Below are positions 45,738-56,658 of a DNA stretch of 64,000 nt, one piece after another; within the stretch, counting starts at the first letter, position 1; every line of letters begins with the position of its first letter. Under the pieces are notes generated by a model. That model was not told where the DNA came from and searched no databases. It worked only from the letters and a program-made list of their open reading frames with translations. Origin of the DNA: Bacillota bacterium LX-D (GTDB lineage Bacteria > Bacillota > DUOV01 > Zhaonellaceae); assembly GCA_031628995.1 (NCBI GenBank), contig JAVLUO010000002.1:233431-297430 (forward strand), read 5' to 3'. Position numbers and translations under genes: made by a program.

Positions 45738-48491
45738 ATGAGGGAAATAAAGTGGTTTCAGCTTGATGTCAGCAAAGTATTATCAATACTTGGCAGCGAC
45801 CTGGAGCAGGGGCTAAGTAGCAAAGAAGCTCAAATAAGGTTAGATGAGGTTGGACCTAATTTACTTCAACAAAGAAAAAAAATAGCGCCCTTGTACATTT
45901 TTTTAGAACAATTTAAAGATTTTATGGTATTAGTTCTAATTGCTGCAGCCTTAGTTTCTGGTATGCTGGGAGAAATTGCTGATGCCATAACTATTTTGGC
46001 CATTATAATATTGAATGCAATTTTAGGCTTTGTGCAAGAGTTTAGGGCAGAGAAATCTATGGAAGCATTAAAAAATTTGGCTGCTCCTACAGCTACTGTG
46101 CTTCGGGATGGAAAAATTCAATCAATCGCAGCCAGAGATTTAGTTCCTGGTGATGTTATTGAATTAGAAGCTGGGGATCGTATACCTGCTGATGCCCGGA
46201 TTTTAGAAGCGGTTAACATGGAAATCGATGAATCCCTTCTAACTGGTGAATCACAAACAGTCAGCAAAGAAAACAAAATACTTGAAGAAGATGCTGGCCT
46301 TGCTGATCAAAAAAACATGGTGTTTTCTGGAACTGCTGTTGCCACTGGTCGTGCCAGAGCAGTTGTAGTTGCAACTGGAATGCATAGTGAAATGGGTAAA
46401 ATTGCGGGAATGATGCAAAGTGTGGAAGAAGAAGAGACACCTTTGCAAAAGCGGTTGGCTCAGTTGGGCAAATGGCTGGTTGTTTTTTGTTTATTAATTT
46501 GTGCCCTTGTTGTTCTAACGGGTATTCTGAGAGGCGAACCTATCTATCAAATGTTTTTAACAGGAGTCAGCTTGGCAGTTGCGGCAATTCCAGAGGGGCT
46601 GCCGGCCATTGTAACGGTTGCTTTAGCTTTAGGTGTGCAAAAAATGATTAAAAGAAATGCTATTGTACGTAAATTAACAGCTGTAGAAACTTTAGGCTGT
46701 GCTACAGTTATTTGTTCTGATAAAACAGGAACCCTAACCCAAAATGAAATGACTGCTCGAGAAATTTTTTGTAGCGGAAAGATAATTAAGATAACCGGTC
46801 AAGGCTATGAGCCCCGGGGTATTTTTCAATGGCAAAACGAAATTTATGATTATAACTCAGATCAAACTTTAAATCGACTGCTTAAAACTTGCGCTCTTTG
46901 TAACAATGCCCAGTTGAAAGAACCAAAGAAAAATGGAATCTTTGCGCGAGAAGGGAAAAAAGAAAATTGGCAGATTGTAGGGGATCCTACAGAAGGAGCT
47001 TTATTAGTTGCAGCGGCCAAAGGTAATTTATTAAGAGAAAAAATTGAACAGCGAGAACAAAGGGTTTGGGAAATACCTTTTGATTCAGACCGAAGAAGAA
47101 TGTCCGTTGTTTATCAAAATACGGAAAACAAACTAGGCTCAAAGATTGTTTATGTTAAAGGGGCTCCCGATATAATTTTAAATTTATGCCAGAATGTTGA
47201 AATGGATGGAAACTCTATTCCCTTAACAACAGATGCTAGACAGAAAATTTTACAGGAAAATGATCGAATGGCCGCCGAAGCTTTAAGGGTTCTGGGGGTT
47301 GCCTACAGGAAGCTGGAAGGGAACGAAGGAGAAGAAATGGAGGACCTAGAATCTAAGTTAACTTTCCTAGGTTTAATTGGTATGATTGATCCTCCACGAC
47401 CTTCTGCCGTCAAAGCTATAGGCGTATGTAAAAATGCAGGTATAAAAACAGCTATGATTACAGGGGATCATCAGGTAACTGCTCAAGCTGTTGCTCAAGA
47501 ATTAGGTTTGGCTGTTAGCCCAGACCAAGTTATAACAGGTAAAGAATTGGATCAGTTAAGTGATGATGAATTAAACGAAAGAGTGAATAATTTAGCAGTA
47601 TATGCTAGGGTTTCACCTAAACATAAGCTGCGGATTGTAAAAGCTCTTAAATACAACGGTCAGGTTGTAGCTATGACAGGTGACGGAGTTAATGATGCCC
47701 CAGCCGTAAAAGAGGCTGATATCGGTGTAGCCATGGGGAAGACAGGGACAGATGTAACGAAAGAAGCTTCTGCTATGGTTTTGGCGGATGATAATTTTGC
47801 TACTATTGTGGCGGCAGTTGAAGAAGGCAGAGCTATTTATGATAATATTCGCAAATTCATTCGCTATTTATTAGCCTGTAATGTAGGCGAAGTTTTAACC
47901 ATGTTTTTAGGGGTCTTATTTTCTCTGCCCTTACCCCTTTTACCAATTCAGATTTTATGGGTTAATCTAGTCACTGATGGCCTGCCGGCATTAGCTTTAG
48001 GAGTGGATGATGCAGATGAGGATATTATGCAGCGTAAACCTAGGCATCCGAAGGAAAGTATTTTTTCTCATGGCTTATGGGCAAAGATAATCATCAGCGG
48101 TTTGGAAATAGGCTTGGGAACTCTGCTTGTCTTTGGGCTGGCAATCTATTTAAGTAATGGTGATCTGGTTTTAGCTAGGGCCATGGCGTTTACAACTCTG
48201 GTAATTTATCAATTATTCTATGTCTTTGATTGTAAATCAGAAAAGCATTCGGTTTTTGAAATAGGTATATTGAAAAATCCGTATTTAGTGCTGGCTGTTT
48301 TATGTTCTCTACTCATGCAATTAGCAGTTGTTTATATTCCTGCCCTGCAGCCAATATTTAAAACAACCTCTTTAAATGCTTATCATTGGCTATTGATTTT
48401 ATTGCTGCCAGGTGGAAAAATGTTCTTAAAAGCTATTGCTCATTACATAGTTAAACCTATTTGCCGTAAATTAATTTATCTTAAAGCATAA
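45738..48491 (+). CDS. cation-translocating P-type ATPase, calcium type
   Basis: This P2A-type pump probably exports calcium. The phosphorylation motif CSDKTGTLTQNEMT, the actuator loop LLTGESQTVSKE and the hinge MTGDGVNDAPAVKEADIGVAMG are intact. The ion site in the fourth membrane segment is AVAAIPEGLPAIV. Ten membrane segments are expected in 917 residues. The GAGGTGGAG ribosome site precedes the ATG. It matches yloB, which follows yloA (rqcH) in B. subtilis. Confidence 0.93.
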   Translation: MREIKWFQLDVSKVLSILGSDLEQGLSSKEAQIRLDEVGPNLLQQRKKIAPLYIFLEQFKDFMVLVLIAAALVSGMLGEIADAITILAIIILNAILGFVQEFRAEKSMEALKNLAAPTATVLRDGKIQSIAARDLVPGDVIELEAGDRIPADARILEAVNMEIDESLLTGESQTVSKENKILEEDAGLADQKNMVFSGTAVATGRARAVVVATGMHSEMGKIAGMMQSVEEEETPLQKRLAQLGKWLVVFCLLICALVVLTGILRGEPIYQMFLTGVSLAVAAIPEGLPAIVTVALALGVQKMIKRNAIVRKLTAVETLGCATVICSDKTGTLTQNEMTAREIFCSGKIIKITGQGYEPRGIFQWQNEIYDYNSDQTLNRLLKTCALCNNAQLKEPKKNGIFAREGKKENWQIVGDPTEGALLVAAAKGNLLREKIEQREQRVWEIPFDSDRRRMSVVYQNTENKLGSKIVYVKGAPDIILNLCQNVEMDGNSIPLTTDARQKILQENDRMAAEALRVLGVAYRKLEGNEGEEMEDLESKLTFLGLIGMIDPPRPSAVKAIGVCKNAGIKTAMITGDHQVTAQAVAQELGLAVSPDQVITGKELDQLSDDELNERVNNLAVYARVSPKHKLRIVKALKYNGQVVAMTGDGVNDAPAVKEADIGVAMGKTGTDVTKEASAMVLADDNFATIVAAVEEGRAIYDNIRKFIRYLLACNVGEVLTMFLGVLFSLPLPLLPIQILWVNLVTDGLPALALGVDDADEDIMQRKPRHPKESIFSHGLWAKIIISGLEIGLGTLLVFGLAIYLSNGDLVLARAMAFTTLVIYQLFYVFDCKSEKHSVFEIGILKNPYLVLAVLCSLLMQLAVVYIPALQPIFKTTSLNAYHWLLILLLPGGKMFLKAIAHYIVKPICRKLIYLKA

Positions 48492-48515
48492 TTATCTTAG
48501 ATAACAATCTTACTG

Positions 48516-48545
48516 TTGACAGTAAATTGCATTCTATGTTACTAT
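48516..48545 (+). promoter_or_regulatory. promoter of dapF with extended -10
   Basis: TTGACA at 48516-48521 and TACTAT at 48540-48545 are 18 bases apart, with TGT just before the -10, which gives an extended -10 element. Confidence 0.6.
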
Positions 48546-48593
48546 TACCACAACTTTTTTAGAATTGTAAAAAATTATATTGTTTTTAATGAA

Positions 48594-48640
48594 GGGACAT
48601 ACTTCTTTGTGGGAACATTGAAGTTGTCCCCTATTTTCAA
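48594..48640 (+). terminator. hairpin in the dapF leader
   Basis: GGGACA-T-ACTTC pairs with GAAGT-TGTCCC, followed by CTATTTTC. It lies between the promoter and dapF, so it could attenuate dapF. The T tract is weak. No lysine riboswitch core was recognised in the short leader. Confidence 0.45.
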
Positions 48641-48687
48641 TTTAGAGGTTCTAGGTGTAAGCTTAGCCTTAAGGTGGAGATGAAAAA

Positions 48688-49557
48688 ATGAAATTTACGA
48701 AAATGCATGGCTTGGGTAATGATTTTATTATTATTGAAGAAAAAGAACTTAGTCAGGATACAAAGCTGCCTGAACTGGCGGTACAGCTTTGTAACCGCCA
48801 TTTTGGTATAGGGGCAGATGGTTTAATTATAGTACTTCCTTCCGATACTGCTGATATTCAAATGCGGATTATAAATTCCGATGGCAGTGAACCTGAAATG
48901 TGTGGTAATGGTATTAGGTGTTTTGCTAAATACGTTTATGAGCAAGGTATTGTAAGTTCGCCTAAAATAAAAGTTCAAACTTTAGCAGGTATTATAGTAC
49001 CAAGTTTAGAAGTTATAGAAGGAGAAATAACCGGAATTTGTGTGGATATGGGAGAGCCTTGTTTGACACGTTCTAAAATTCCTATGTTAGGAGAACCGGG
49101 ACAAGCTACAACTGATTATCTCAATATTGATGGCAAACAGTATAAAATAACAGCTGTTTCCATGGGAAATCCCCACTGCGTTATCTATGTAGATAACATT
49201 TCCGCTGTACCCTTGGAAGAATTGGGTCGCAAAATCGAAACTCACCCTATTTTCCCTAAGAAAACCAATGTGGAATTTGTGCAGAAAATAAACAACAATG
49301 AAGTAATGATGAAAGTCTGGGAGCGGGGAGCTGGCGTAACATTAGCCTGTGGCACAGGTGCATGTGCAGTTGCTGTTGCTGGAGTTTTAAATAATGTTAA
49401 TGGACGGAAAGTTACTGTTCATTTAGCAGCAGGAAATTTAGAGATAAATTGGGATGAAGAGAATAACCACGTTTATATGACTGGTCCAGCAGAAACTGTC
49501 TTTACTGGCGATTATTATGTAGGAGGAAACAAGAATGAAAGAAGCTCAAAGAATTAA
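48688..49557 (+). CDS. dapF: diaminopimelate epimerase
   Basis: DapF converts LL- to meso-diaminopimelate for lysine and peptidoglycan. The two catalytic cysteines lie in [10 protein letters not shown] and [12 protein letters not shown], and the N-terminal [12 protein letters not shown] is typical. The 289 residues are standard. It overlaps dapL by 23 bases; the pair catalyses consecutive steps in reverse gene order. Confidence 0.97.
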   Translation: MKFTKMHGLGNDFIIIEEKELSQDTKLPELAVQLCNRHFGIGADGLIIVLPSDTADIQMRIINSDGSEPEMCGNGIRCFAKYVYEQGIVSSPKIKVQTLAGIIVPSLEVIEGEITGICVDMGEPCLTRSKIPMLGEPGQATTDYLNIDGKQYKITAVSMGNPHCVIYVDNISAVPLEELGRKIETHPIFPKKTNVEFVQKINNNEVMMKVWERGAGVTLACGTGACAVAVAGVLNNVNGRKVTVHLAAGNLEINWDEENNHVYMTGPAETVFTGDYYVGGNKNERSSKN

Positions 49558-50707
49558 AAAATTACCCCCTTATTTATTTGCTAGAATTGAAAAAAAAATA
49601 GCTGAAGCCAAAGAACAAGGAATTGATATAATTAGTTTAGGCATTGGAGATCCTGACTGCCCAACACCTGATCATGTAATTAAGAAATTAGTTGAAGAAG
49701 CTCATAATCCGGAAAATCATCAGTATCCATCTTCTGTTGGAATGCTAACCTACCGTCAAGCTGTAGCAGATTGGTATCAAAAGCGTTTTAATGTAGAGTT
49801 GGATCCAAAAACAGAAGTTGTAACTCTAATCGGTTCCAAAGAGGGAATTGCCCATATTAATTTTTGTTATGTAGATCCGGAAGATATAAACCTAGTACCT
49901 GACCCCGGTTATCCTGTCTACGGAATTGGCACATTGCTGGCTGGGGGAAGCCCTTATCTAATGCCTCTAAAAGCAGAAAATAAATTTTTGCCGGATTTAG
50001 GGGCTATTCCAAGTGATGTGGCTAAAAAAGCCAAATTAATGTTTCTTAATTATCCTAATAATCCAACAGGTGCATTAGCTTCTCTTGATTTCTATCAGGA
50101 TGTTGTAGCTTTTGCCAAAGAGTACGATGTCATTGTTTGTCATGATGCAGCCTATAGTGAGGTTTGTTTTGAAGGTTATCATGCACCTAGCTTTTTAGAA
50201 GTTCCTGGTGCGAAAGAAGTTGGTATTGAATTTAATTCTCTTTCCAAGCCTTATAATATGACTGGCTGGAGAATTGGCTGGGCTGCTGGCAGGTCTGATG
50301 TCATTGAAGCTTTAGGCCGATTGAAGTCTAATGTGGATTCAGGTGCTTTCCAAGCTGTCCAGTACGCTGGCATTGAGGCTCTTACTGGAAGCCAGGAATG
50401 TGTAAAAAAAATGCAGGAGATTTATCGTGAACGTCGAGATATAGCAGTAGACGGACTAAACGCCATGGGCTGGAATCTAGAAAAGCCAAAGGCAACCTTC
50501 TATTTATGGGTACCAGTGCCTAAGGGCTATACTTCTGCAAGCTTTGCTGAGTTGGTTCTTGATAAAGCAGGAGTAATAGTTACTCCTGGCAACGGCTATG
50601 GTGAGTATGGAGAGGGCTATTTCCGTATTTCTCTTTGTATTCCTAAAGAAAGAATTGCAGAAGCTTTGCAACGGATGCAGCAGGCTATTGGCAAAGTAGA
50701 ATTTTAA
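49535..50707 (+). CDS. dapL: LL-diaminopimelate aminotransferase
   Basis: DapL makes LL-diaminopimelate from tetrahydrodipicolinate in one step, bypassing the acetylated or succinylated routes. It is a class I aminotransferase. The cofactor lysine lies in [17 protein letters not shown], and [18 protein letters not shown] and [10 protein letters not shown] are typical. The 390 residues are normal, and the overlap with dapF supports the specificity. GGAGGAAACAAG precedes ATG 49535. Confidence 0.9.
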   Translation: MKEAQRIKKLPPYLFARIEKKIAEAKEQGIDIISLGIGDPDCPTPDHVIKKLVEEAHNPENHQYPSSVGMLTYRQAVADWYQKRFNVELDPKTEVVTLIGSKEGIAHINFCYVDPEDINLVPDPGYPVYGIGTLLAGGSPYLMPLKAENKFLPDLGAIPSDVAKKAKLMFLNYPNNPTGALASLDFYQDVVAFAKEYDVIVCHDAAYSEVCFEGYHAPSFLEVPGAKEVGIEFNSLSKPYNMTGWRIGWAAGRSDVIEALGRLKSNVDSGAFQAVQYAGIEALTGSQECVKKMQEIYRERRDIAVDGLNAMGWNLEKPKATFYLWVPVPKGYTSASFAELVLDKAGVIVTPGNGYGEYGEGYFRISLCIPKERIAEALQRMQQAIGKVEF

Positions 50708-50747
50708 AAGTATCTGTATACCTTAATTGGATGGAGGTAATTGAATA

Positions 50748-52001
50748 ATGCCTGAATATTCCATTAGAGATCTTAATTTAGCTCCTCAAGGGAAGCTAAA
50801 AATTGATTGGGTAAAGGAACATATGCCTGTTTTAAGGGCAATTGAAGAAGAATTTAAGGAAAGTAAGCCTTTTGCCGGTAAAAAAGTAGTTATTTGCCTG
50901 CATTTAGAAGCAAAAACGGCTTATTTAGCAAAGGTTGTTCAAAGTGGCGGTGCGGAGGTAACTGTTACAGCAAGCAACCCTCTTTCCACACAAGATGACG
51001 TTGTGGCTTCCCTAGTTCAAGATGGCATTGGTGCTTTCGCTTGGTACGGAGCTACAGATCAAGAGTATAAGGAACATCTACATAAGGCTCTAGATTTTGC
51101 GCCGGACCTGATTATAGATGATGGCGGTGATTTGGTTTCCACAATCCATACAGAAAGACGGGAATTGCTGCCGAAAATCCGTGGGGGAGCTGAGGAAACA
51201 ACAACCGGCATTCTGCGGTTAAAAGCACTGTCAAATGAAGGTATTCTCCGTTTTCCCATGATTGGTGTAAACGATGCCTTGTGCAAATATTTGTTTGATA
51301 ATAGATATGGAACAGGACAATCTGTTTGGGACGGAATTATGCGCACTACGAATTTAGTGGTAGCCGGAAAAACAGTTGTTGTAGTAGGATATGGCTGGTG
51401 CGGCAAAGGCGTGGCTATGCGTGCTAAGGGATTAGGGGCAAAAGTTATTGTAACAGAAATTGATCCCATTAAAGCAACTGAAGCAATGATGGATGGTTTC
51501 CGAGTTATGCCTTTAATTGACGCTGCACCTCTTGGTGATTTCTTTGTTACCGTTACTGGAAATCTAAATGTTATTTCTAAAAAGCACTTTGAGGTCATGA
51601 AGGATAGAGCAGTAATGGCCAATGCAGGCCATTTCGATGTTGAAATTAGCAAGCCGGATTTAAACAGCCTAGCTGTTAGCAAAAGAACTGTACGAAAGAA
51701 CATTGAAGAATATGCATTGCAAGATGGACGGAAAATTTATTTGCTGGCTGAAGGCAGATTAGTCAATTTGGCAGCAGGAGATGGCCACCCTGCTGAAATT
51801 ATGGATATGACTTTTGCTCTTCAAGCTCTAGCACTACAGTATGTAGACGAAAATTTCGGCAAGTTAGACCCTAAATTACACTTAGTTAGTCCGGAAATTG
51901 ATAAAAGGGTTGCTAATCTTAAATTACAAAGCCTAGGGATTAATATTGATTCTTTAAGCGAAGAACAGAAAAAATATTTGGCTGGCTGGGAAATGCAATA
52001 A
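50748..52001 (+). CDS. ahcY: adenosylhomocysteinase
   Basis: The enzyme hydrolyses S-adenosylhomocysteine to adenosine and homocysteine. The NAD-binding motif [18 protein letters not shown], the [10 protein letters not shown] start, [11 protein letters not shown] and GHFDVEI are conserved. The C-terminal end lacks the KxxHYRY motif of the eukaryotic type, as in many anaerobe homologues. At 417 residues it is in the usual bacterial range. metK, the other end of the methyl cycle, is 3.4 kb downstream. A terminator overlaps the stop. Confidence 0.92.
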   Translation: MPEYSIRDLNLAPQGKLKIDWVKEHMPVLRAIEEEFKESKPFAGKKVVICLHLEAKTAYLAKVVQSGGAEVTVTASNPLSTQDDVVASLVQDGIGAFAWYGATDQEYKEHLHKALDFAPDLIIDDGGDLVSTIHTERRELLPKIRGGAEETTTGILRLKALSNEGILRFPMIGVNDALCKYLFDNRYGTGQSVWDGIMRTTNLVVAGKTVVVVGYGWCGKGVAMRAKGLGAKVIVTEIDPIKATEAMMDGFRVMPLIDAAPLGDFFVTVTGNLNVISKKHFEVMKDRAVMANAGHFDVEISKPDLNSLAVSKRTVRKNIEEYALQDGRKIYLLAEGRLVNLAAGDGHPAEIMDMTFALQALALQYVDENFGKLDPKLHLVSPEIDKRVANLKLQSLGINIDSLSEEQKKYLAGWEMQ

Positions 52002-52060
52002 GAGCTAGGAGCCTTGGAAGTAAGTTTGCTATTCCAAACTTAGACCAGGGCTCTTTTTCC
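52000..52060 (+). terminator. terminator after ahcY
   Basis: AAGAGC pairs with GCTCTT, CCTTGG with CCAGGG, and AAGTTTG with CAAACTT, giving a long interrupted stem followed by TTTTT. Confidence 0.8.
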
Positions 52061-52134
52061 TATAGATGAGATGATATGGTTTACATTTAATATGTCAATA
52101 ATATGGACAGTTAGGAATGGAGGGCGGTAGATAA

Positions 52135-53013
52135 ATGGCAAGCAGTATGACCGGATATGGGCGGGGAGAAGCAATAGGTTCAGGTAAAAAAGTAATTGTT
52201 GAAATGAAATCAGTTAATCATCGTTTTTTAGAAATTATGGTACGGCTGCCTAGAGTATATCACAAATTTGAAGAAAGAATTAAATCCTTAATCAAAGATA
52301 CTTTTGTACGAGGCAGGATTGATATCTTTATTAATATTGAGGAAATGGAAGAAAAAAAGCGTCAGGTTAAAGTTGACAAGGAATTAGCGATGGCTTATTA
52401 TAATTCTTTGAAGGAATTAACTGAAATTCTGGATATTTCGGAGAATATTGGGGTTCAAAATATTGCCCAATACCCTGACGTACTTCAAGTAAGTGAATTG
52501 GAAGAGGATAATGAAGCCTTTTGGCCTTTGATGGAGGACGCATTAAAAAATGCAGTTCAGGAAATGACTGTAATGCGTGAAGAAGAAGGCAACCGCTTAA
52601 AAAATGATTTGCTCCTTAGAAAACAGGAATTGGTCAATTATTTGCAAGAGATTAAAAAACGTTCTAGTTCCGTTGTTGAGGAATACAGGATAAAATTAGA
52701 GAATAGGATTCAGGAGATTTTAGGGGATGTGCCTGTTGATCCTAATCGGCTTGCCTTGGAAGTAGCCTTAATTGCTGATCGTTCATGTATTACGGAAGAG
52801 TTAGTCAGATTAGACAGCCATTTTATGCAGCTTGAAGAGATATTAAATGGTCATGGTTCTGTGGGACGCAAATTAGATTTTTTAATCCAAGAAATGCATC
52901 GTGAGATAAATACAATCGGTTCAAAATCCAGTGACTTGGAGATAAGCAAAAAAGTAGTTGAAGTAAAAAGCGAAATTGAAAAGATTAGAGAACAAGTACA
53001 GAATCTTGAGTAA
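52135..53013 (+). CDS. yicC: YicC/YloC family endoribonuclease
   Basis: The family has stress-related endoribonuclease activity. The N-terminus [10 protein letters not shown] and [18 protein letters not shown] are the family signature, and the C-terminal DUF1732 part has [22 protein letters not shown]. The 292 residues are normal. GGAGGGCGG precedes the ATG. It begins the conserved yicC-remA-gmk-rpoZ-coaBC run. Confidence 0.95.
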   Translation: MASSMTGYGRGEAIGSGKKVIVEMKSVNHRFLEIMVRLPRVYHKFEERIKSLIKDTFVRGRIDIFINIEEMEEKKRQVKVDKELAMAYYNSLKELTEILDISENIGVQNIAQYPDVLQVSELEEDNEAFWPLMEDALKNAVQEMTVMREEEGNRLKNDLLLRKQELVNYLQEIKKRSSSVVEEYRIKLENRIQEILGDVPVDPNRLALEVALIADRSCITEELVRLDSHFMQLEEILNGHGSVGRKLDFLIQEMHREINTIGSKSSDLEISKKVVEVKSEIEKIREQVQNLE

Positions 53014-53057
53014 TTCGTAGCTGTTCCATGTTTCTATTTCAACGGGGGGGTGTATTT

Positions 53058-53330
53058 GTGGAAATAAAACTAATTAATATTGGTTTTGGCAACATTGTCT
53101 CGGCCAATAGAATTGTTGCCATTGTAAGTCCAGAATCAGCTCCAATTAAAAGAATAATTCAAGAGGCAAGAGAACGGGGAATGCTAATTGATGCTACATA
53201 TGGACGGCGGACAAGAGGAGTTATTGTTACAGACAGCGATCATGTTATTCTATCTGCAGTACAACCTGAAACAGTAGCTAATCGGCTAAATACCAAGGAA
53301 GCAATTAGTTTGCCGGAAGGGGTAGAATAA
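53058..53330 (+). CDS. remA: extracellular matrix/biofilm regulator RemA (DUF370)
   Basis: RemA is a small DNA-binding protein that activates biofilm matrix genes in B. subtilis. The family signature is [20 protein letters not shown], with [12 protein letters not shown] and [16 protein letters not shown] 53058 follows a GGGGGGG ribosome site and gives the normal 90 residues; the open frame from 53028 adds non-conserved residues. gmk starts one base after the stop. Confidence 0.94.
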   Translation: MEIKLINIGFGNIVSANRIVAIVSPESAPIKRIIQEARERGMLIDATYGRRTRGVIVTDSDHVILSAVQPETVANRLNTKEAISLPEGVE

Positions 53331-53331
53331 A

Positions 53332-53946
53332 GTGAGTTCCTTTGGTTTATTAATCGTAATTTCCGGCCCTTCAGGAGCAGGGAAAGGTACTATTTGCCAG
53401 GAACTTTTATCCCAACTTCCTGAGTTGAATTATTCTATCTCAGCCACTACTCGTCACCCTAGAGTAAATGAAAAAGACGGCATCAATTATTATTTTTTAA
53501 CTAAAGAAAAGTTTGAACAAATGATTGAACAGAAAGAGTTTTTAGAATGGGCGCGAGTTTACGATAACTACTATGGTACCCCGAAAAAAAAAGTATTAGA
53601 AGTGTTGGAACGAGGGGAGAATATTGTTTTAGAAATCGATATTCAGGGAGCCAAGCAAATTAAAGAGCATTACCCTGAAGGCATATTTATTTTTATTGCC
53701 CCTCCTTCATTAAAGGAACTAAAGAATAGAATTACCAAACGTGGTACTGATGCAGAGGAGGTTATTAAAAAAAGGCTTGGTTGTGCCCATGAAGAATTAA
53801 AGCAATTAGTAAATTATGACTACGTAGTAGTTAACGACCATCTACAAAACGCTGTGGAAAAAGTTAAAGCTATAATTACAGCAGAACAATGTAAGCCTGC
53901 TCACTTAAGAAGTAGAAATGTAGATAATTTACAAGGCGATGAATAA
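53332..53946 (+). CDS. gmk: guanylate kinase
   Basis: Gmk phosphorylates GMP to GDP. The P-loop ISGPSGAGKGTICQELL and the GMP-binding segments SATTRHPRVNEKDGINYYFL and LEWARVYDNYYGTP are intact. The 204 residues are standard. The start is GTG 53332. Confidence 0.97.
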   Translation: MSSFGLLIVISGPSGAGKGTICQELLSQLPELNYSISATTRHPRVNEKDGINYYFLTKEKFEQMIEQKEFLEWARVYDNYYGTPKKKVLEVLERGENIVLEIDIQGAKQIKEHYPEGIFIFIAPPSLKELKNRITKRGTDAEEVIKKRLGCAHEELKQLVNYDYVVVNDHLQNAVEKVKAIITAEQCKPAHLRSRNVDNLQGDE

Positions 53947-53981
53947 GTGCATAATAAAAGTTGCTTATTGGAGGTAAGTCA

Positions 53982-54185
53982 ATGAATAAGCCAACAATAG
54001 ATGAGTTAATGAGGTATGTGGATAGTAAGTATACTCTGGTAGTTGTAGCGGCTAAAAGGGCACGTTCATTTACTGAAAGTCCTGAAACTCTTAGCGCCAA
54101 AGGGATCAAGCCTGTCACCAGGGCACTTGAAGAAATTGCTGCTGGTAAAGTTTCTTATGAAAGAACAAAAACAGGAATTAAATAA
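53982..54185 (+). CDS. rpoZ: RNA polymerase omega subunit
   Basis: Omega assists assembly of the beta-prime subunit. The conserved core is YTLVVVAAKRARSF, then KPVTRALEEIAAGKVSYE. ATG 53982 has TTGGAGG upstream; the TTG at 53961 lies before that site. The 67 residues are typical of Firmicutes. Its place between gmk and coaBC is conserved. Confidence 0.95.
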   Translation: MNKPTIDELMRYVDSKYTLVVVAAKRARSFTESPETLSAKGIKPVTRALEEIAAGKVSYERTKTGIK

Positions 54186-54201
54186 ATAGCAGGTGAGGGC
54201 A

Positions 54202-55416
54202 ATGGAAAAAAGTTCAAAAACTATTATAGTTGGGGTTACTGGAGGTATTGCTGCTTATAAATCGGTGGAACTTGTTAGCAGCTTAGTTAAACTAGGCCAC
54301 GAAGTACATGTGATTTTAACTAAGTCTGCTCAAGATTTTATTACTCCTTTAACTTTTCAAACTATTACAAAGCAGCATGTTTGGCTGGACCAACTTAATT
54401 TGGATAGGGAAGAATATGTGCCTCATGTAGATTTGGGAGCAAAGGCCGATTTAGTAGTTATTGCTCCTGCTTCTGCAAATACTATCGCTAAAATTACTTG
54501 GGGGCTGGCAGATAATATTTTAACTTCCACAATTTTAGCCACTAAAGCACCAATTTTATTGGCTCCTGCCATGAACGTAAATATGTACCAAAATACTGTC
54601 ACTCAAGGTAATTTAAATAGGCTTAAGGAATTGGGATGCTATTTTGTAGAGCCTGAAGAAGGAATATTAGCTTGTGGAGTAGTTGGTAAGGGAAGATTAG
54701 CAGCCACCTCGAAAATTTTAGAAGCTATTGATAGAATACTTTATCCAAATCTTGATTTCCTTGGGAAAACAGTCTTGATTACAGCTGGTGGAACCCAGGA
54801 AGCCATAGATCCTGTACGTTATATAGGTAACAGAAGTTCAGGGAAAATGGGTTTTGCTTTAGCACGAGAAGCCCAAAGAAAGGGAGCCAGGGTGATTTTA
54901 GTTGCAGGGCCTACGCATATTGAACCTCCTTTAGGCGTGGAATACTTTCCCATTGTAAGCTCTCAAGAAATGTATGATAAGGTGCTGGAATTTTATTCGA
55001 TTTCGGATATTGTTCTAATGGCTGCAGCAGTTGCAGATTATAAGCCCACTATTAGTTTTACCAAGAAGCATAAAAAAGAGTCCGGTAATCTAGTGTTAGG
55101 GTTGCAAAGGACTCCTGATATTTTATTCGAACTTGGTCAAAATAAGAAAGAGCAAATATTAGTAGGATTTGCAGCAGAAACAGAAGATTTACTGGCTAAT
55201 GCGGAAGCAAAGCTAAACAAAAAGAATTTAGATTTAATCGTAGCTAATGATATTACTAAGCCTGGGGCAGGCTTTAATAGTGACACTAATATTGTCACCC
55301 TAGTATTTCCTAACGGAAAGAAAGTTGCCCTTCCCCAGTTACACAAAGCTGATATAGCTGCAAAAATTTTAGATGCTGTTACGGAATTACCGCTATTCAA
55401 GTTAAAAAAACAGTAA
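54202..55416 (+). CDS. coaBC: bifunctional phosphopantothenoylcysteine decarboxylase/synthase
   Basis: CoaBC makes phosphopantetheine for coenzyme A. The N-terminal flavoprotein domain shows [14 protein letters not shown], the FMN and catalytic segment [16 protein letters not shown] and [10 protein letters not shown]. The C-terminal synthase has [26 protein letters not shown] and [10 protein letters not shown]. The start is ATG 54202 with AGGTGAGG upstream. The 404 residues are standard. metK follows after 20 bases, where B. subtilis has priA. Confidence 0.96.
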   Translation: MEKSSKTIIVGVTGGIAAYKSVELVSSLVKLGHEVHVILTKSAQDFITPLTFQTITKQHVWLDQLNLDREEYVPHVDLGAKADLVVIAPASANTIAKITWGLADNILTSTILATKAPILLAPAMNVNMYQNTVTQGNLNRLKELGCYFVEPEEGILACGVVGKGRLAATSKILEAIDRILYPNLDFLGKTVLITAGGTQEAIDPVRYIGNRSSGKMGFALAREAQRKGARVILVAGPTHIEPPLGVEYFPIVSSQEMYDKVLEFYSISDIVLMAAAVADYKPTISFTKKHKKESGNLVLGLQRTPDILFELGQNKKEQILVGFAAETEDLLANAEAKLNKKNLDLIVANDITKPGAGFNSDTNIVTLVFPNGKKVALPQLHKADIAAKILDAVTELPLFKLKKQ

Positions 55417-55436
55417 ATGGGGGGGAATACAATAAT

Positions 55437-56630
55437 ATGGTAAGGAAATTATTTACTTCTGAGTCAGTAACTGAAGGTCATCCTGATAAGATATGTGACC
55501 AAATATCAGATGCTGTGTTAGATGCAATTTTTGAAAAAGATCCCAATGCCCGAGTGGCCTGTGAAACTTCGGTAACAACAGGTTTAGTTTTAGTATCTGG
55601 TGAAATTACAACAAACTGCTATGTGGATATCCCTAAAATAGCTCGGGAAACTATTCGTTCCATCGGTTATGATAGGGCTAAATATGGTTTTGACTGTGAA
55701 ACTTGTGCTGTTCTGACAGCAATTGATGAGCAGTCAGTTGATATCGCCTTAGGAGTTGATCAAGCTTACGAGGCTAAGCATGGTGAAATGACTGAAGCTG
55801 AAATTGAAGCAACCGGAGCAGGAGATCAGGGCATGATGTTTGGTTATGCTACTAATGAAACTCCTGAATTAATGCCTATGCCAATAGCTTTAGCTCACAA
55901 ATTAGCTAAAAGGTTATCGGAATTACGGAAAAGTGACGAACTAAGCTATTTACGGCCTGATGGAAAGTCACAAGTTACCGTTGAGTATGAAGACAATCGG
56001 CCTGTAAGAGTTGATACAGTAGTAATTTCAACTCAACATAGCCCCGATGTAAGTCAAGAAAAGATTTATAACGACTTGTTGGAAAAAGTTATAAAACCTA
56101 TTATCCCCAGCGAATTTATAGATGCTGATACTAAATACTTTATTAACCCAACTGGTCGATTTGTCATTGGCGGCCCCCAAGGTGATGCTGGCCTGACAGG
56201 TCGAAAAATTATTGTTGATACATATGGAGGAATGGCTAGACATGGAGGCGGAGCATTTTCTGGCAAGGATCCCACAAAAGTAGACCGCTCAGCTGCCTAT
56301 GCAGCACGTTATGTAGCTAAAAATATTGTTGCTGCAGAGCTGGCAGACCGCTGTGAAATACAACTAGCCTATGCTATTGGTGTTGCCCATCCGGTATCAA
56401 TTATGGTTGATACCTTTGGTACGGGAAAAGTTGATGATGAAACCTTAGTTAAACTAATCAGGGAAAATTTTGATTTGCGCCCGGCAGGTATCATAAAAAC
56501 TTTGGATTTGCGTAGACCTATCTATAAACAAACTGCTGCCTATGGCCATTTTGGTAGACTAGACTTAGATTTACCATGGGAACGGACTGATAAAGTAGAA
56601 GCTTTGAAAAAGGGCGCAGCTGAAAAATAG
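55437..56630 (+). CDS. metK: S-adenosylmethionine synthetase
   Basis: MetK makes S-adenosylmethionine from methionine and ATP. The motifs [32 protein letters not shown] and [20 protein letters not shown] are all intact. The 397 residues are standard. The GGGGGGAA ribosome site lies before the ATG. Only 20 bases separate it from coaBC, leaving no room for a SAM riboswitch. A GCACTGGC/GCCAGTGC hairpin follows. Confidence 0.98.
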   Translation: MVRKLFTSESVTEGHPDKICDQISDAVLDAIFEKDPNARVACETSVTTGLVLVSGEITTNCYVDIPKIARETIRSIGYDRAKYGFDCETCAVLTAIDEQSVDIALGVDQAYEAKHGEMTEAEIEATGAGDQGMMFGYATNETPELMPMPIALAHKLAKRLSELRKSDELSYLRPDGKSQVTVEYEDNRPVRVDTVVISTQHSPDVSQEKIYNDLLEKVIKPIIPSEFIDADTKYFINPTGRFVIGGPQGDAGLTGRKIIVDTYGGMARHGGGAFSGKDPTKVDRSAAYAARYVAKNIVAAELADRCEIQLAYAIGVAHPVSIMVDTFGTGKVDDETLVKLIRENFDLRPAGIIKTLDLRRPIYKQTAAYGHFGRLDLDLPWERTDKVEALKKGAAEK

Positions 56631-56658
56631 GCACTGGCATTTGCCAGTGCTTCTTATT
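56631..56658. terminator. hairpin after metK
   Basis: GCACTGGC and GCCAGTGC form an eight-pair or longer stem around ATTT, followed by TTCTTATTT. It sits between convergent metK and the dipeptidase gene. Confidence 0.65.

Noticed and set aside
48546..48687. Lysine riboswitch before dapF
   Set aside because: The leader after the promoter is about 140 bases and lacks the conserved lysine-riboswitch core; only a simple hairpin is visible.
55397..55437. SAM riboswitch before metK
   Set aside because: Only 20 bases separate coaBC and metK, and no S-box elements are present.
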